Part shown: piece by piece, positions 28,328 through 35,875 of the stretch
Layout of the letters: every line of letters begins with the position of its first letter
Position numbering within the stretch: position 1 is the stretch's first letter
Assembly: GCF_003952525.1 (NCBI RefSeq)
Contig: NZ_CP034451.1
Coordinates: forward strand, 4,502,501-4,566,500
DNA: 64,000 nt
From: Mesorhizobium sp. M3A.F.Ca.ET.080.04.2.1
Lineage (GTDB): Bacteria > Pseudomonadota > Alphaproteobacteria > Rhizobiales > Rhizobiaceae
Reading direction: 5' to 3'
The notes under the pieces: generated by a model
The model's database searches: none
What the model saw: only the letters and a program-made list of their open reading frames with translations
What the model was told of the DNA's origin: nothing
Translations under genes and position numbers: made by a program

Positions 28328-29185
28328 ATGAAAATCGGCATGTGCATGTTCTTGTGGACGACGAGCGTCTCGAAGAAGCACGAGGCGGTGCTGAAGGACA
28401 TCAAGGCGACCGGCTTCGACGGCGTCGAGATACCGGTCTTCGGTGGGATGCCTGACGACTACAAAAAGCTTGGCGAGATGCTCGACCGTATCGGCCTGCA
28501 ACGCACGGCGGTCTCGGCCATGGGCGATCCAGCGATGAACCTGATCTCGCCGGACCGCGCGACGCGCAGGGCCGGCATCGACTACATGAAATGGGCGATC
28601 GACTGCAGCGCCGCGCTCGGCGCGGACAGGCTGAGTGGGCCGCTGCATTCGACGCTCGGCGCCTTTTCCGGCAGCGGACCGACGGCGGCCGAGAAGAAGC
28701 GGTCCATCGCCTCGCAGCGCGCGATAGGCGACCATGCCGGCAAGAAGGGCGTCACCATCGGGCTCGAAGCGCTCAACCGCTTCGAATGCTATCTGCTGAA
28801 CACGATGGACGATCTGTCGGAGCATATCGACGCGATCGACCGGCCGCACATCAAGGCGATGTACGACACTTTTCATGCCAATATCGAGGAGGCCGATCCG
28901 ATTGGCGCCTATACGCGCAACCGCCGGAACGTCGTTCATATCCATATTTCGGAGAACGACCGCGGCGTGCCGGGACGTGGCCACGTCCCCTGGAAGGAGA
29001 CCTTCGCCGCCATCCGCAAGAGCGGCTATGACGACTGGCTGACCATCGAGTCCTTCGGGCGCTCGCTGAAGGATCTGGCGGCCGCGACCAAGGTGTGGCG
29101 CGATTTCGCGGAGAACCCGGAGGCGGTGTATAGGGAGGGGTATAAGCACATCAGGGATGGCTGGAAGGCGGCAGGCCGGGACTGA
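28328..29185 (+). CDS. Sugar phosphate isomerase/epimerase (TIM barrel)
   Basis: A 285-residue AP endonuclease family 2 TIM-barrel, similar to D-tagatose/D-psicose 3-epimerases: GLEALNRFECYL, MYDTFHANIEE, HIHISENDRGVPGRGH and TIESFG carry the Glu, Asp, His and Glu metal ligands. AGGGGAGGG just upstream supports the ATG at 28328; a GTG at 28322 in frame is possible. It belongs with the upstream Gfo/Idh/MocA and TIM-barrel genes, although a palindromic repeat separates it. Likely a ketose epimerase. Confidence 0.9.
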   Translation: MKIGMCMFLWTTSVSKKHEAVLKDIKATGFDGVEIPVFGGMPDDYKKLGEMLDRIGLQRTAVSAMGDPAMNLISPDRATRRAGIDYMKWAIDCSAALGADRLSGPLHSTLGAFSGSGPTAAEKKRSIASQRAIGDHAGKKGVTIGLEALNRFECYLLNTMDDLSEHIDAIDRPHIKAMYDTFHANIEEADPIGAYTRNRRNVVHIHISENDRGVPGRGHVPWKETFAAIRKSGYDDWLTIESFGRSLKDLAAATKVWRDFAENPEAVYREGYKHIRDGWKAAGRD

Positions 29186-29212
29186 ACGCCCTGTTTGGGC
29201 TGCTGTCGGTCA

Positions 29213-29342
29213 AATGGTGAATGGTGAATGGTGATTAGTGATTAGTGATTAGTGATTAGTGATTAGTGATTGAGATCCTTTCCTTCGCCGCGCCCTATGT
29301 TGCCCACCATTCACCATTCACCATTCACCATTCACCATTCAC
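29213..29342. repeat. Inverted heptanucleotide tandem repeats
   Basis: Three AATGGTG units (29213-29233) and five ATTAGTG units (29234-29268) precede a spacer, then five CACCATT units (29305-29339). CACCATT is the reverse complement of AATGGTG, so the blocks can fold into a long hairpin. They lie between two convergent genes and have no coding value. Confidence 0.9.
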
Positions 29343-29355
29343 TAGCCGCCAGCGA

Positions 29356-30186
29356 CTAATCGATGCCGTAGAAGCGTGCGGCGGTGCCGCCGAAGACGGC
29401 GTCCAGTTCGGCTGGACTGAGCCCCGCCAGAAGCTCCTTCGCCGCGGCGAGCCAATTCTCGTAGGTTGCGGCCAACTCGCAGACCGGCCAGTCGCTGCCG
29501 AACATCAGGCGCTCCGGCCCGAAGCAGGCGAGCAGATGATCGGCATAGGGTTTCAGGCCTGCAACAGACCAGTTCGCGCCGGCCTCGGTGACCAGGCCGG
29601 AGAATTTGCAAACCACCGATGGTCGCTTCGCCAGCGCCGCCATGTCGCTCGCCCAGGGTTCGAGGATGCCCCTGGCGATGAAGGGTTTCGCCGCGTGGTC
29701 GACGACGATGGGCAGGTCTGGAATGTGGTCGGCGATGGCTGCGACCACCGGCAGGTGGCGCGGCTGGGCCAGCGCGTCGAAGCGCAGGCCGAGCTTCGGC
29801 AGAAGCTTCAGCGCTGCGAGTTGCTTCGGCTTAAGGATGTCGAACGTGTCGTCGATGTCCTGCAGCATGGGGCGGATGCCGCGGAACTTCGGCCGCGCCG
29901 CCAGCCGGCGCAATGTCGCTTCGACGTCGTCGGCTTCGAGGTCGACCCAGCCGACCACCGCCGCGATGCTGGGCTCGTTCTCGGCAAGATCGAGCATGAA
30001 GTCCGTTTCGGCGACCGTGGCCGCCGCCTGCACGACGACGGTGCGGCCAATGCCTGCAGCGTCGAGATGCGGCTTGAGGTCGGCCGGAAAGACATCGCGC
30101 ATGATGGCCGCGACATGCGGACCCATCCAGAAATAGTCGCCGCGGTCGATCCGCCAGTAATGCTGGTGCGCGTCGATCTTCTGCAT
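29356..30186 (-). CDS. Amidohydrolase family protein, L-fuconolactonase-like
   Basis: A 276-residue amidohydrolase_2 family enzyme. HQH at residues 7-9 starts the metal or substrate site, with VVDHAAKP in the middle and GSDWPV near residue 235 supplying the catalytic Asp. The opening IDAHQHYWRIDRGDYFWMG is typical of sugar 1,4-lactonases such as L-fuconolactonase and L-rhamnono-lactonase. The start at 30186 is chosen because it begins at the conserved motif. It lies downstream of an aldo/keto reductase and UxaA-family dehydratase, which would make and use the lactone product, respectively. Confidence 0.88.
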   Translation of the reverse strand: MQKIDAHQHYWRIDRGDYFWMGPHVAAIMRDVFPADLKPHLDAAGIGRTVVVQAAATVAETDFMLDLAENEPSIAAVVGWVDLEADDVEATLRRLAARPKFRGIRPMLQDIDDTFDILKPKQLAALKLLPKLGLRFDALAQPRHLPVVAAIADHIPDLPIVVDHAAKPFIARGILEPWASDMAALAKRPSVVCKFSGLVTEAGANWSVAGLKPYADHLLACFGPERLMFGSDWPVCELAATYENWLAAAKELLAGLSPAELDAVFGGTAARFYGID

Positions 30187-30333
30187 CGTCTCATCCGATC
30201 TCGATGATGGCCCTGATCGGGCCGGATTTCTCATGCGCCCATCTTGCGAGATCGCGTGGCGTGCCGGCAAGTATCGTGCGATGGCGACGAGTTGAGCGAG
30301 CGGGGCCGCGCCATTGCGCCTTGAAGCAGGGCA
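30187..30333 (-). pseudogene. Possible gene remnant between amidohydrolase and aldo/keto reductase
   Basis: In the minus strand a short frame ends with TILAGTPRDLARWAHE followed by KSGPIRAIIEIG and a stop at about 30191. The pattern vaguely resembles the C-terminus of Bug/TctC-type tricarboxylate-binding proteins. No start and no further homologous sequence are present. It may be a decayed gene or coincidence. Confidence 0.2.
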
Positions 30334-31329
30334 TCAAAGCTGTTGTACGATCTTGTAGGGATCGTACTTGGCGAACTCCGCCGGCGGCACCTTGACGTCG
30401 AGCAGTTCGAGGTTGCGCGTCAGGTTGGCGGGCTTGGCCGTGCCGGTCAGGACCGAGGCGACCACGGGCTGGTGCAGAGGAAACTGGAAGGCGGCGGCGG
30501 CCAGCGGATAGCCACCTGCGGTGGCGATCTTTTGCATCGCACCGACGCGGTCGAGGATGTCCTGCGGGGCCGGCAGATAGTCGAAATGCGCCCCTTCCAC
30601 CGGTCCGGTCGCCAGGATGCCCGAGTTGAAAACGCCGCCGATGACCAGCGAGGTCTGGCGCTCGCGGCAGAGCGGCAGCAGTTCGGCCTCGGCGCTGCGG
30701 TCGAGCAGCGAATAGCGGCTGGCAAGCAGGATGCAGTCGAGCGGCGCGCGCTTCAGCACGTCGAGGCAAATCCGCACCTCGTTGACGCCGAGGCCGTAGG
30801 CCGAGATGGTGCCGGACGATTTCAGTTCCTCCAGCGCCTTCATGCCGCTGTCCATCAGCTGGCGCAAATGCAGTTTCGTCGTCTCGGCGCCATGCGTGTA
30901 GGTGCCGATGTCGTGCACGAAGAGGATGTCGATCCGGTTCAATCCGAGCCGCGCGTAGGAGAACTCGACCGAACGCATGATGCCGTCATAGGAGTAATCG
31001 TAGTCGAGCGCGAAGGGCAGTGGATCGACATAGGAGTGGTCGGGAACCTGATCCTCAGGCACCGGCCGAAACAAGCGGCCGACCTTGGTCGACAGCACGT
31101 AGGACGAGCGCGGCTTGTCACGCAGGAAGTCGCCGGTGCGCCGCTCGGAGAGGCCGAAGCCGTAAAAGGGGGCGGTGTCGAAATAGCGCAGGCCGCAATT
31201 CCACGCCGTTTCCAGGGTCGCCATCGCCGCGTCCCGGGAGCAGGCGCGATAGAGCCCGCCGATCGCCGCGCCGCCGAAGCTGATCTCGGTCACCTCGAGC
31301 GCGGTCGTGCCGATCCGGCGCTTGTTCAT
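30334..31329 (-). CDS. Aldo/keto reductase (L-fucose / D-threo-aldose dehydrogenase-like)
   Basis: A 331-residue aldo/keto reductase. The tetrad is visible: Asp in RYFDTAPFYG with Tyr within the same motif, Lys in LSTKVG and His in FVHDIGTY. The sequence LGRTxLEVxxxxFGGAxIGGLY opening and the DYDYSYDGIMRSVE segment are typical of the group that oxidises L-fucose, L-galactose or D-arabinose at C1 to the lactone. Together with the downstream lactonase and UxaA-family dehydratase this suggests an oxidative 6-deoxyhexose or aldonate pathway. The start is the first ATG with GGGGAGGG upstream. Confidence 0.88.
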   Translation of the reverse strand: MNKRRIGTTALEVTEISFGGAAIGGLYRACSRDAAMATLETAWNCGLRYFDTAPFYGFGLSERRTGDFLRDKPRSSYVLSTKVGRLFRPVPEDQVPDHSYVDPLPFALDYDYSYDGIMRSVEFSYARLGLNRIDILFVHDIGTYTHGAETTKLHLRQLMDSGMKALEELKSSGTISAYGLGVNEVRICLDVLKRAPLDCILLASRYSLLDRSAEAELLPLCRERQTSLVIGGVFNSGILATGPVEGAHFDYLPAPQDILDRVGAMQKIATAGGYPLAAAAFQFPLHQPVVASVLTGTAKPANLTRNLELLDVKVPPAEFAKYDPYKIVQQL

Positions 31330-31387
31330 GCAAACCCTCCCCGTGCCGTCTGTCGTGTCCGCCAGGCCAATGTTCCTGCTGGGGTGC

Positions 31388-31493
31388 TAGAGCGGTTCAG
31401 CTTTTCTCAGAATCGCTGATCCGCTCTAAGTGCTTGTTTTCACGCAATTCCGGACGGAAAACCGCTACGCACTTTTCCTGGGATTGCTCTAGA
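31388..31493. repeat. Rhizobial intergenic palindromic repeat overlapping uxaA-like stop
   Basis: Begins TAGAGCGGTTCAGC and ends GGATTGCTCTAGA, with TTGTTTTCACGCAATTCCGG and ACGGAAAACCGCTACGCAC inside. This is a widespread rhizobial repeat. Its CTAGAG terminus supplies the stop codon (31489-31491) of the UxaA-family gene. Confidence 0.85.
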
Positions 31494-32994
31494 GCGTGGC
31501 GCCGAGATGCCAGGGGACAAACTCGTTGTCGCCGTAGCCGAACGCCTCGCTCTTGGTCCTGCGGCCCGACGCCGTCTCGATGATGAGTTCGAAGATCTCG
31601 CGGCCCATGCCCGCGATGGTCTTCTCGCCCGAGGCGATGACGCCGCAATTGACGTCCATGTCCTCTTCCATCTGGTGGTACATGGTCGAGTTGGTGGCGA
31701 TCTTGATCGACGGCGTCGGCCGGCAGCCGAAACAGGAGCCGCGGCCGGTGGTGAAGACGATGACATTGGCGCCGCCGGCCACCTGGCCGGTGGCCGAGAC
31801 CGGGTCGTAGCCGGGCGTGTCCATGAACACCAGGCCGTGCCCGGTGACCTTCTCGGCGTAGCCGAAGACGCCGTTGAGCGGCGTCCGGCCGCCCTTTGCC
31901 ACTGCGCCCAGCGACTTCTCCAGTATGGTTGTCAGGCCGCCGCGCTTGTTGCCGGGCGAAGGATTGTTGTCGATCGAGGCGCCATGCTTGGCGACATGAT
32001 CCTCCCACCACTTCACAAAACCATCGAGCTTGGCGGCGATCTCAGGGCTCGCGGCGCGATAGGCGAGCAGGTGCTCGGCGCCGTAGATCTCGGTCGTTTC
32101 GGACAGGATGCCGACGCCGCCGCAGCCGGCCAGGATATCGACGGCGGCACCCAGCGCCGGATTGGCGGTGATGCCGGACATGCCGTCCGAGCCACCGCAT
32201 TGCAGGCCGACCACGATCTCGCTGACCGGGATCGGCTCGCGCTGCAACTGGCCGACTTCCTCGGCGATTTCGGCCAGCACGCCCATCGCTCGCTCGACCG
32301 ACTTGCGCGAGCCGCCGGCCTCCTGGATGTTGAAGTGGCGCTTGCCGGCGGCAGCACCCTTCTGGCCGTAGAGGGTGAGCTGGTTGACCTCGCAGCCCAG
32401 GCCCACCATCAGCACGCCACCGAAATTCGGGTGGCGGGCATAGCCGGCGAGGGTGCGGTGGAGGACCATCATGCCGTCGCCGGTGGCGCTCATGCCGCAG
32501 CCCTGGCCGTGGACGATCGGCACAAAGCCGTCGATGCCCGGGTATTTGGGCAGCAACGTGCGGTTGGCCTCGTCGGCGATGGCGTGGCAGACGGTGGACG
32601 AGCAATTGACGCTGGCGATGATGCCGATGAAGTTGCGCGTGCCGGCGCGACCGTCGGCGCGGCGATAGCCCATGAAGGTGCGCTTGCGGTCGGCCTCGGT
32701 GGCGTGCTCGGCCTCGCTTGGCGGCACCACGGGAAGGCGGCCGCTCTCGAATACGAGATTGTGCGAGTGGACGTGTTCGCCCGGTGCGATATCCTGCGTG
32801 GCGCGGCCGATCGCCTGGGCATATTTCACCACCGCCTCGCCGGCCGCGATCGGCTTGACCGCCACTTTGTGCCCGGGATCGATCGCCGCCACCGCGACGG
32901 CGCCCCCCGGCAACGGGGCACCGATTTCGATGCGGCCATTGGCGACCGCGACGTTGTCGGCAGGGGAAAGAAGGATGCTGTTTGAGGCGTTCAC
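31489..32994 (-). CDS. UxaA family dehydratase (altronate/galactarate-type)
   Basis: A 501-residue protein. An N-terminal SAF domain (about 1-80, HVHSHN motif near 80-85) is followed by the large UxaA domain with the conserved FMGYRRADGRAGTRNFIGI, PIVHGQGCGM, LGCEVNQ and QCGGSDGMSGITANPA segments and the C-terminal TGRGSCFG. Dehydrates altronate, galactarate or a related aldonate to a 2-keto-3-deoxy acid; iron-dependent. GTG at 32994 follows AGGA and is preferred; another GTG at 33039 would add 15 residues. Divergent from a double-HTH GntR regulator, a typical arrangement. Its C-terminus ends within a repeat. It is probably not specific for altronate, since no uxaB or uxaC is adjacent. Confidence 0.9.
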   Translation of the reverse strand: MNASNSILLSPADNVAVANGRIEIGAPLPGGAVAVAAIDPGHKVAVKPIAAGEAVVKYAQAIGRATQDIAPGEHVHSHNLVFESGRLPVVPPSEAEHATEADRKRTFMGYRRADGRAGTRNFIGIIASVNCSSTVCHAIADEANRTLLPKYPGIDGFVPIVHGQGCGMSATGDGMMVLHRTLAGYARHPNFGGVLMVGLGCEVNQLTLYGQKGAAAGKRHFNIQEAGGSRKSVERAMGVLAEIAEEVGQLQREPIPVSEIVVGLQCGGSDGMSGITANPALGAAVDILAGCGGVGILSETTEIYGAEHLLAYRAASPEIAAKLDGFVKWWEDHVAKHGASIDNNPSPGNKRGGLTTILEKSLGAVAKGGRTPLNGVFGYAEKVTGHGLVFMDTPGYDPVSATGQVAGGANVIVFTTGRGSCFGCRPTPSIKIATNSTMYHQMEEDMDVNCGVIASGEKTIAGMGREIFELIIETASGRRTKSEAFGYGDNEFVPWHLGATL

Positions 32995-33070
32995 GGGCGG
33001 CGGTCCTGGGTAATCCTGGGAATGCGGGCGGATTGACACGCGCCCGTTTGAAGATAATGTCTTTTATCGT

Positions 33071-33101
33071 GAAAAAACATTTTTGCGTCAATTGTTTTTT
33101 C
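33071..33101. promoter_or_regulatory. 9-base inverted repeat, candidate operator of the GntR regulator
   Basis: GAAAAAACA (33071-33079) and TGTTTTTTC (33093-33101) are perfect reverse complements, with centres 22 bases apart, two helical turns. The surrounding AT-rich stretch stands out from the GC-rich flanks and lies between the divergent uxaA-like and regulator genes. Confidence 0.5.
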
Positions 33102-33245
33102 ATCGGGGACGCAGCGACTGTTCGGATGCGCCCTCGCCTGCCTGCCGAGCCGGCGAAAACCGATTCCGCTTTCGCAAGGCTTAGGCTAGGAACACCGATC
33201 ATATCGCGCGTCCGGCCAGCCGCCGCAAGCGCAGGGGATACGGGC

Positions 33246-34148
33246 ATGTCGAAGAGCAACAACGTCTACAAGGACGCCTTCAACCGCTGCCTGCGGCTGC
33301 TCGACGAAACCAAGAGCCTGCCGTCGGAACCCGAGCTCGGCACGCTGCTCAGCGTCAGCCGAACCACGGTTCGCAGCATCCTGGCGCGCATGGAGGAGAC
33401 CGGCCTGATCGCCTGGAACAAGCGCACCAAGATCGTGCTTCGCGGGCCGCGGCCGGAAGACTTCTTCCCCGACGAGGAGACCGATACGCTGGCCGAGATC
33501 ATCGAGCGCTCGTTCATGCGCAAGCTGCTGGCCGGCGGCGCCGAAGCCGGCATGCAGATCAACGAGCTCGAATTGGCGCGCGAGATCGGCGTCGGCACCA
33601 CCAGCGTGCGCGAGTTCCTGATCCGCTTCTCGCGCTTCGGCCTGATCGAGAAGCGGCGCAACAGCCACTGGGTGCTGAAGGGTTTTACCCGCGCCTTCGC
33701 GCTGGAACTGACCGAAATCCGCGAAATGTTCGAGTTGCGCTCGGCTGCCGCCTTCGTCGCGCTGCCGGAGGACAGCCCGGTCTGGGTCGATCTGGAGAGG
33801 CTGGAAATCGAGCATCGCCAGCTCGCCGGCGAGATCGCCACGCGGTTCAACGAATTCTCCGAACTCGACGAGCGACTTCACAGGCTGATCCATCGCGCGT
33901 CGCATAATCGCTTCATCGTCGACTTTTATGACGTGATCGCGATGATCTTCCATTACCACTACCAATGGAACAAGGCTGAGGAACGTCAGCGCAACGAGGT
34001 CGCTGTCCAGGAGCATCTGGCCTATATCGCGGCGCTGAAATCGCGCGATCTCGCCAAGGTCGACGCGGCCTGCCGCAAGCATCTGAAATCCGCGCGGCAG
34101 ACGCTGCTGAGCTCTATCCCCGAAGGACGACAGGCGCAGCCAGCCTGA
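33246..34148 (+). CDS. GntR/FadR-type regulator with two winged-helix domains
   Basis: A 300-residue regulator. The first winged helix is at about 26-66 (PSEPELGTLLSVSRTTVRSI), a second at about 82-145 with LAREIGVGTTSVREFLIRFS, and an FCD-like helical ligand domain at about 155-285. Two DNA-binding domains in one chain are unusual for GntR proteins, which normally have one. The start at 33246 follows AGGGGATACGGGC. It is divergent from the UxaA-family dehydratase gene and probably represses it, the effector being a sugar-acid intermediate. Confidence 0.88.
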   Translation: MSKSNNVYKDAFNRCLRLLDETKSLPSEPELGTLLSVSRTTVRSILARMEETGLIAWNKRTKIVLRGPRPEDFFPDEETDTLAEIIERSFMRKLLAGGAEAGMQINELELAREIGVGTTSVREFLIRFSRFGLIEKRRNSHWVLKGFTRAFALELTEIREMFELRSAAAFVALPEDSPVWVDLERLEIEHRQLAGEIATRFNEFSELDERLHRLIHRASHNRFIVDFYDVIAMIFHYHYQWNKAEERQRNEVAVQEHLAYIAALKSRDLAKVDAACRKHLKSARQTLLSSIPEGRQAQPA

Positions 34149-34260
34149 CGCCGGCGCATCCCCTGGCGCATCGCGCCCCGTTGCCGCAGCACGGTTTTGC
34201 CGATTTTCCGGCCGCCGGGCACGTGCTAGGGTCGGCCAGTTGCTGGCAAGAGGCAGTCTG

Positions 34261-34635
34261 TTGGAGATCCGGCTGAGACGATGGAGCATGCCGGCCGCGT
34301 TCGTCGCGGCCTTGCTGCTGTTGCTTCAGTCGGCGCTCGGCGCCTTCGCCTTTGGCGAGCCGCCACAGACCGATGCCTTCGGCAACGTCATCTGCACCCA
34401 TGAAGGGGCAGCCAAGCTTCCGGGCGGCGAGCGGCATCAGCAGCATATGCCGGCCTGCTGTTCGCTCGGCTGCAGCATGGTTTCACCGGCGCATCTGCCG
34501 CCGCCGGACATCGAAGCGACTGCCAGGATCTTGGCGTCCGAGACCGTGGCTTTCCCGGCTCGGGCGTTCCTGCATCTCGATTTCGCCCGTTGCCGGTCGC
34601 CGGCCAATCCACGCGCGCCGCCGGCAACGGTCTAA
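34261..34635 (+). CDS. DUF2946-like small secreted protein
   Basis: A 124-residue protein beginning with a signal-anchor type segment (about 11-34, arginine pair before the hydrophobic run, then QSALGAFAFG). After it are a CTHEG motif, a His pair (HQQHM) and CCSLGCSM, potential metal ligands; the rest is low in recognisable features. The start is a TTG at 34261 with GAGG upstream; ATG at 34288 would remove the basic n-region. It heads the copper locus with PCu(A)C, YcnI and CopCD, as DUF2946 proteins often do. The precise function is unknown; a metal-related role is inferred. Confidence 0.65.
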   Translation: MEIRLRRWSMPAAFVAALLLLLQSALGAFAFGEPPQTDAFGNVICTHEGAAKLPGGERHQQHMPACCSLGCSMVSPAHLPPPDIEATARILASETVAFPARAFLHLDFARCRSPANPRAPPATV

Positions 34636-34730
34636 CGAGACGGCCCGCGGAACTTTTGGCGGGTGTATTCATCCAAGTTCAGACTGCTCGCGACCGGACG
34701 ACGGCGCGATGTCATATCCATGGAGCAACC

Positions 34731-35267
34731 ATGTCCGTTTTTCTTCCTGCGGCGCGCGCACACGCTCATCGCGGTCCGCTAGGGCGGGGGCGCGAATATC
34801 TCGGCCTTGCCATGTTCATCCTCCTTCTGTTGGCTTGCATTCCGGAAGCTTCGGCACACGGTTTCAAGCTCGGCGATCTGGAGATCGGCCATCCATGGTC
34901 GCGGGCGACGCCGCCCGGCGCCAAGGTGGCCGGCGGCTATTTCTCGGTGACCAACAAGGGTGCAGCGCCGGACCGGCTGGTGTCGGTCTCCTCCGACATC
35001 TGCGAAAAGGCCGAACTGCATGAAATGGGGGTCAAGGACGGCGTGATGACCATGCGGCCGGTCGGCGGGGGGTTGGAAATTCCGGCGGGCGGCAAGGTCG
35101 CGCTGAAGCCCGGCGGCTATCACCTGATGTTCGTCGGCCTCAAGCGTCAGCCCAAGCAGGGCGAGAAATTCCAGGCCACTCTGACCTTTGAAAAGGCCGG
35201 CAGCGTCACGGTCGACTTTGCCGTCGAAGGCATGGGTGAGACGGCCGACATGGACCACGACGACTGA
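34731..35267 (+). CDS. PCu(A)C family copper chaperone
   Basis: A 178-residue periplasmic protein. After the signal peptide (about 22-42, ending ASA) the PCu(A)C domain shows the copper-binding set His97, Met99, Met108, His131 and Met133, matching the H-x-M ... M-x22-H-x-M pattern. It delivers Cu(I) to the CuA site of cytochrome oxidase. The N-terminus (28 residues before the hydrophobic segment) is longer than usual; a start at 34812 is possible but has no ribosome binding site. Next to YcnI and CopCD, consistent with copper handling. Confidence 0.9.
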   Translation: MSVFLPAARAHAHRGPLGRGREYLGLAMFILLLLACIPEASAHGFKLGDLEIGHPWSRATPPGAKVAGGYFSVTNKGAAPDRLVSVSSDICEKAELHEMGVKDGVMTMRPVGGGLEIPAGGKVALKPGGYHLMFVGLKRQPKQGEKFQATLTFEKAGSVTVDFAVEGMGETADMDHDD

Positions 35268-35307
35268 TCCGGCCATTCGCCACAACACGAAATCAGAGGG
35301 ACATTGC

Positions 35308-35826
35308 ATGAAGAGATATCTATTGGCGGCGGGCACGGTTTTGGCGCTTGGCACCAATGCCGCGCTTGCTCACATCACGCTGGAAACGCAGGAGGCGGCC
35401 GTCGGCTCGACCTACAAGGCGGTGCTGCGGGTGCCGCATGGCTGCGAGGGCAAGGCGACCACGGCTGTGCGGGTGCAGATTCCGGAGGGCGTGATCTCGG
35501 TCAAGCCGATGCCGAAGCCCGGCTGGACGCTTCAGACCAAGAAGGGCAGATACGAAAAGTCGTACCAGCTCTATGGCGAGACGCTGACCACCGGGGTCAA
35601 GGAAGTCGACTGGAGCGGCGGCGATCTACCGGACGAATTCTATGACGAGTTCGTCTTCCGTGCCTCGCTCGCCACCGATCTGCCGGCCGGCCAGATGCTC
35701 TACTTCCCGGTCGTGCAGGAATGCGGCGACGCCGCCGATCGCTGGATCGAGATTCCCGCCGCCGGCCAGGATGAGGACGCACTGGAAAATCCGGCGCCCG
35801 GCATCAAACTGCTGCCCAAGAAATAG
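35308..35826 (+). CDS. YcnI family copper-binding protein (DUF1775)
   Basis: A 172-residue protein. The signal peptide ends at ALA before His22, which becomes the first residue of the mature protein and is the known copper ligand of YcnI proteins. The conserved EVDWSGGDLPD segment contains the Trp and acidic residues. Members bind Cu(II) in the periplasm near a membrane CopCD-type protein. It precedes a CopCD-like gene with a hairpin between. Confidence 0.92.
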   Translation: MKRYLLAAGTVLALGTNAALAHITLETQEAAVGSTYKAVLRVPHGCEGKATTAVRVQIPEGVISVKPMPKPGWTLQTKKGRYEKSYQLYGETLTTGVKEVDWSGGDLPDEFYDEFVFRASLATDLPAGQMLYFPVVQECGDAADRWIEIPAAGQDEDALENPAPGIKLLPKK

Positions 35827-35831
35827 TCTCT

Positions 35832-35860
35832 TGGTGGCGCGCTCCCACAGCGCGCCACCA
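35832..35860 (+). terminator. 12-bp hairpin between ycnI-like and copCD-like genes
   Basis: TGGTGGCGCGCT (35832-35843) pairs perfectly with AGCGCGCCACCA (35849-35860) over a five-base loop. No T-tract follows, so it may be an mRNA-stability or attenuator structure instead of a terminator. Confidence 0.55.
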
Positions 35861-35875
35861 CTTCGTCATGACAGT

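Noticed and set aside
29213..29342. CRISPR array
   Set aside because: Units are 7 bases without spacers; a tandem repeat, not CRISPR.
31507..32985. 492-residue plus-strand frame
   Set aside because: Antisense to the UxaA-family gene, whose motifs are unmistakable.
34812..35267. Shorter start for the PCu(A)C gene
   Set aside because: Would give a tidy signal peptide but has no ribosome binding site; noted only as an alternative.
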